Shown piece after piece: positions 5,139-6,006 of a stretch of DNA of 6,006 nucleotides. The stretch is from Candidatus Pacearchaeota archaeon CG11_big_fil_rev_8_21_14_0_20_30_13. Lineage in GTDB: Archaea > Nanobdellota > Nanobdellia > Pacearchaeales > GW2011-AR1. The notes under the pieces were generated by a model. It was not told the DNA's origin and did not search any database. It saw only the letters and a list, made by a program, of their open reading frames with translations. How positions within the stretch are numbered: the first letter of the stretch is position 1; every line of letters begins with the position of its first letter. The stretch is taken from positions 1 through 6,006 of the forward strand of contig PCVV01000056.1 in NCBI GenBank assembly GCA_002762735.1. The letters are read 5' to 3'. The position numbers were made by a program, and so were the translations under genes.

Positions 5139-6006
5139 TTATTGTTCAGTTGTTTTTTCTGAAAAAAGATGCCAAGTACCAATCTTTTTCATCTCTTTTT
5201 TAATCTTTCTAGGAATTTTCTTTTTTTCTTTGAATATTTCCTTCTCTTCTATTAGTTGATATCTTTTGGTAATTATCTTTTTTTCTTTGAATATTTCCTT
5301 CTCTTCTATTAGTTGATGTCTTTGAAGAATCTTTTCATAAAAAAGTTCGCTTGGCATTCTATCAAATGATAATTGATAATTTTTAGGTATTTTTCCATAT
5401 TTTACAAAATTATAATGATTAATTATTGTTGGAAATTTCTGTCCTTTTTCAATTTGGTCAAATCTCCTATGCGAAGAAGACATATTTATCCAGGGAAAAT
5501 TGTTTTTTGCCCCCAAATAAATTATTTCCGTGGTTTCTTCCGGAGTTACAAGTTCTTCTTTATATTTCCTCCTCCATCTTTTTCCCTCTAATTCCGCAAG
5601 CCATTCATCGTATCCGCCTTCTTTAGGATTTTTTACAAATTTAGTATAAGTATCCGTTGCATCAATTCCCCATCCTAAAATCATTGCATTAGGACAATGT
5701 CTTAATCCTATTGAGATAATCGAGGCATCATCGCAACATCCAAGTCCGGAATTAGTTCGAATAAACATACTTTCTATTCCCTTTTTATTAGCATTTTCTT
5801 TTCCTACAATTAATCCAATTTCCTTAAGATCCTCAATGTCTTCATAAGAATGTCCTTCACATGAGAGTATTAATTTAAACCAAAATCCATTCTGATCTAG
5901 TATTTTAGTATTCACAAGAAATTCTTGTCCAGATCCAATTTTTAATTCTTCTCCTGCAAAATTTTTTTTATATTTCTCAACAGTTTTTCTTCTCCAATAA
6001 TCAGAA
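5139..6006 (-). CDS. Unrecognised protein, 5'-truncated by the window, with charged repeat tail
   Basis: I do not recognise this family. The frame is open from the TAA at 5139-5141 to the right edge, giving 288 visible residues. A GTG at 5915-5913 could be read as a start, but the 30 codons before it have no stop and read as ordinary protein (FAGEELKIGSGQEFL just upstream), so the real start lies beyond the window. Visible numbering: a globular region of about 220 residues contains LSCEGH (47-52), GLGCCDD (87-93), LRHCPN (101-106) and GWGIDATDTY (111-120). The clustered C49, H52, C90, C91, H103 and C104 could bind a metal, but this is a guess. No membrane segment or P-loop is seen. The tail from about residue 225 is highly charged and lysine/glutamate-rich, with two copies of QLIEEKEIFKEKK (231-243 and 250-262), probably helical or coiled-coil. 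It ends 39 bp before the chosen rfcS start and has no visible functional link to RFC. Confidence 0.8.
   Translation of the reverse strand, partial: SDYWRRKTVEKYKKNFAGEELKIGSGQEFLVNTKILDQNGFWFKLILSCEGHSYEDIEDLKEIGLIVGKENANKKGIESMFIRTNSGLGCCDDASIISIGLRHCPNAMILGWGIDATDTYTKFVKNPKEGGYDEWLAELEGKRWRRKYKEELVTPEETTEIIYLGAKNNFPWINMSSSHRRFDQIEKGQKFPTIINHYNFVKYGKIPKNYQLSFDRMPSELFYEKILQRHQLIEEKEIFKEKKIITKRYQLIEEKEIFKEKKKIPRKIKKEMKKIGTWHLFSEKTTEQ
5214..5327 (-). repeat. 57-bp in-frame tandem duplication, two copies
   Basis: Copies lie at 5214-5270 and 5271-5327. A 40-base core is identical (5221-5260 and 5278-5317). Single differences flank it at 5218/5275 and 5261/5318, with divergence at the outer end of each unit. 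Each unit encodes 19 residues, so the duplication keeps frame and repeats QLIEEKEIFKEKK in the protein tail. Identity at synonymous positions as well as protein level points to a recent duplication by slippage or unequal exchange rather than selection alone. Only two copies are present, without spacers, so it is not a CRISPR array. Confidence 0.93.

Noticed and set aside
5214..5327. Tandem units considered as a CRISPR array
   Set aside because: There are only two directly abutting units with no spacers, and they are in frame within a protein-coding gene.
5373..5626. Two overlapping short + strand frames at 5373-5626
   Set aside because: Both are antisense to the unrecognised minus-strand gene and overlap each other in different frames; their composition is low-complexity and neither shows a motif.
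133..5915. A novel multi-gene defence or mobile system
   Set aside because: There is no transposase, nuclease, toxin-antitoxin pair or integrase. The ATPase, membrane protein and RFC genes sit in separate transcription units and look like ordinary chromosomal genes.

Overview
The window is strongly AT-rich and reads as archaeal chromosomal DNA. The evidence is a complete archaeal-type clamp loader (replication factor C small and large subunits), a HerA/DUF87-type ATPase of a kind common in archaea, TATA boxes about 25 nt upstream of three start codons, and no clear Shine-Dalgarno sequences. The AT bias, lysine-rich proteins, compact spacing and the style of the membrane protein fit a DPANN-type archaeon (Pacearchaeota/Woesearchaeota-like). 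That placement is an inference from gene style, not a demonstrated assignment.

Layout, left to right. Positions 1-60 hold a GC-richer segment that may be the last 16 codons of a + strand gene. A perfect 13-bp inverted repeat (68-99) follows, between it and the 3' end of the next gene. A HerA-like ATPase lies on the minus strand (133-1446). An 89-bp divergent intergenic region carries back-to-back TATA boxes. A polytopic membrane protein resembling GT-C glycosyltransferases lies on the plus strand (1536-2981), and its 3' end overlaps rfcL by 14 bp. rfcL (2968-4143) and rfcS (4140-5099) form a minus-strand operon transcribed rfcS then rfcL, joined by an ATGA overlap. Upstream is an unrecognised minus-strand gene (stop at 5139) that stays open through the right edge, so it is 5'-truncated by the window. 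Its C-terminal tail carries a near-perfect 57-bp in-frame tandem duplication. No gene-free stretch exceeds 300 bases.

Functionally, RfcS and RfcL together form the pentameric ATPase that loads the PCNA sliding clamp during DNA replication. The HerA-like ATPase is probably a DNA-related motor or an uncharacterised archaeal relative of one. No NurA nuclease or Mre11/Rad50 gene is visible beside it. The membrane protein probably belongs to cell-surface glycan assembly and is unrelated to its neighbours.

I see no CRISPR array, tRNA, rRNA, transposon or defence island. I do not see a convincing new multi-gene system. The points most worth a second look are the unrecognised gene with its tandem duplication, the consistent leaderless-promoter geometry, the apparent lack of a PCNA-binding motif at the RfcL C-terminus, and the paired extracytoplasmic cysteines of the membrane protein.
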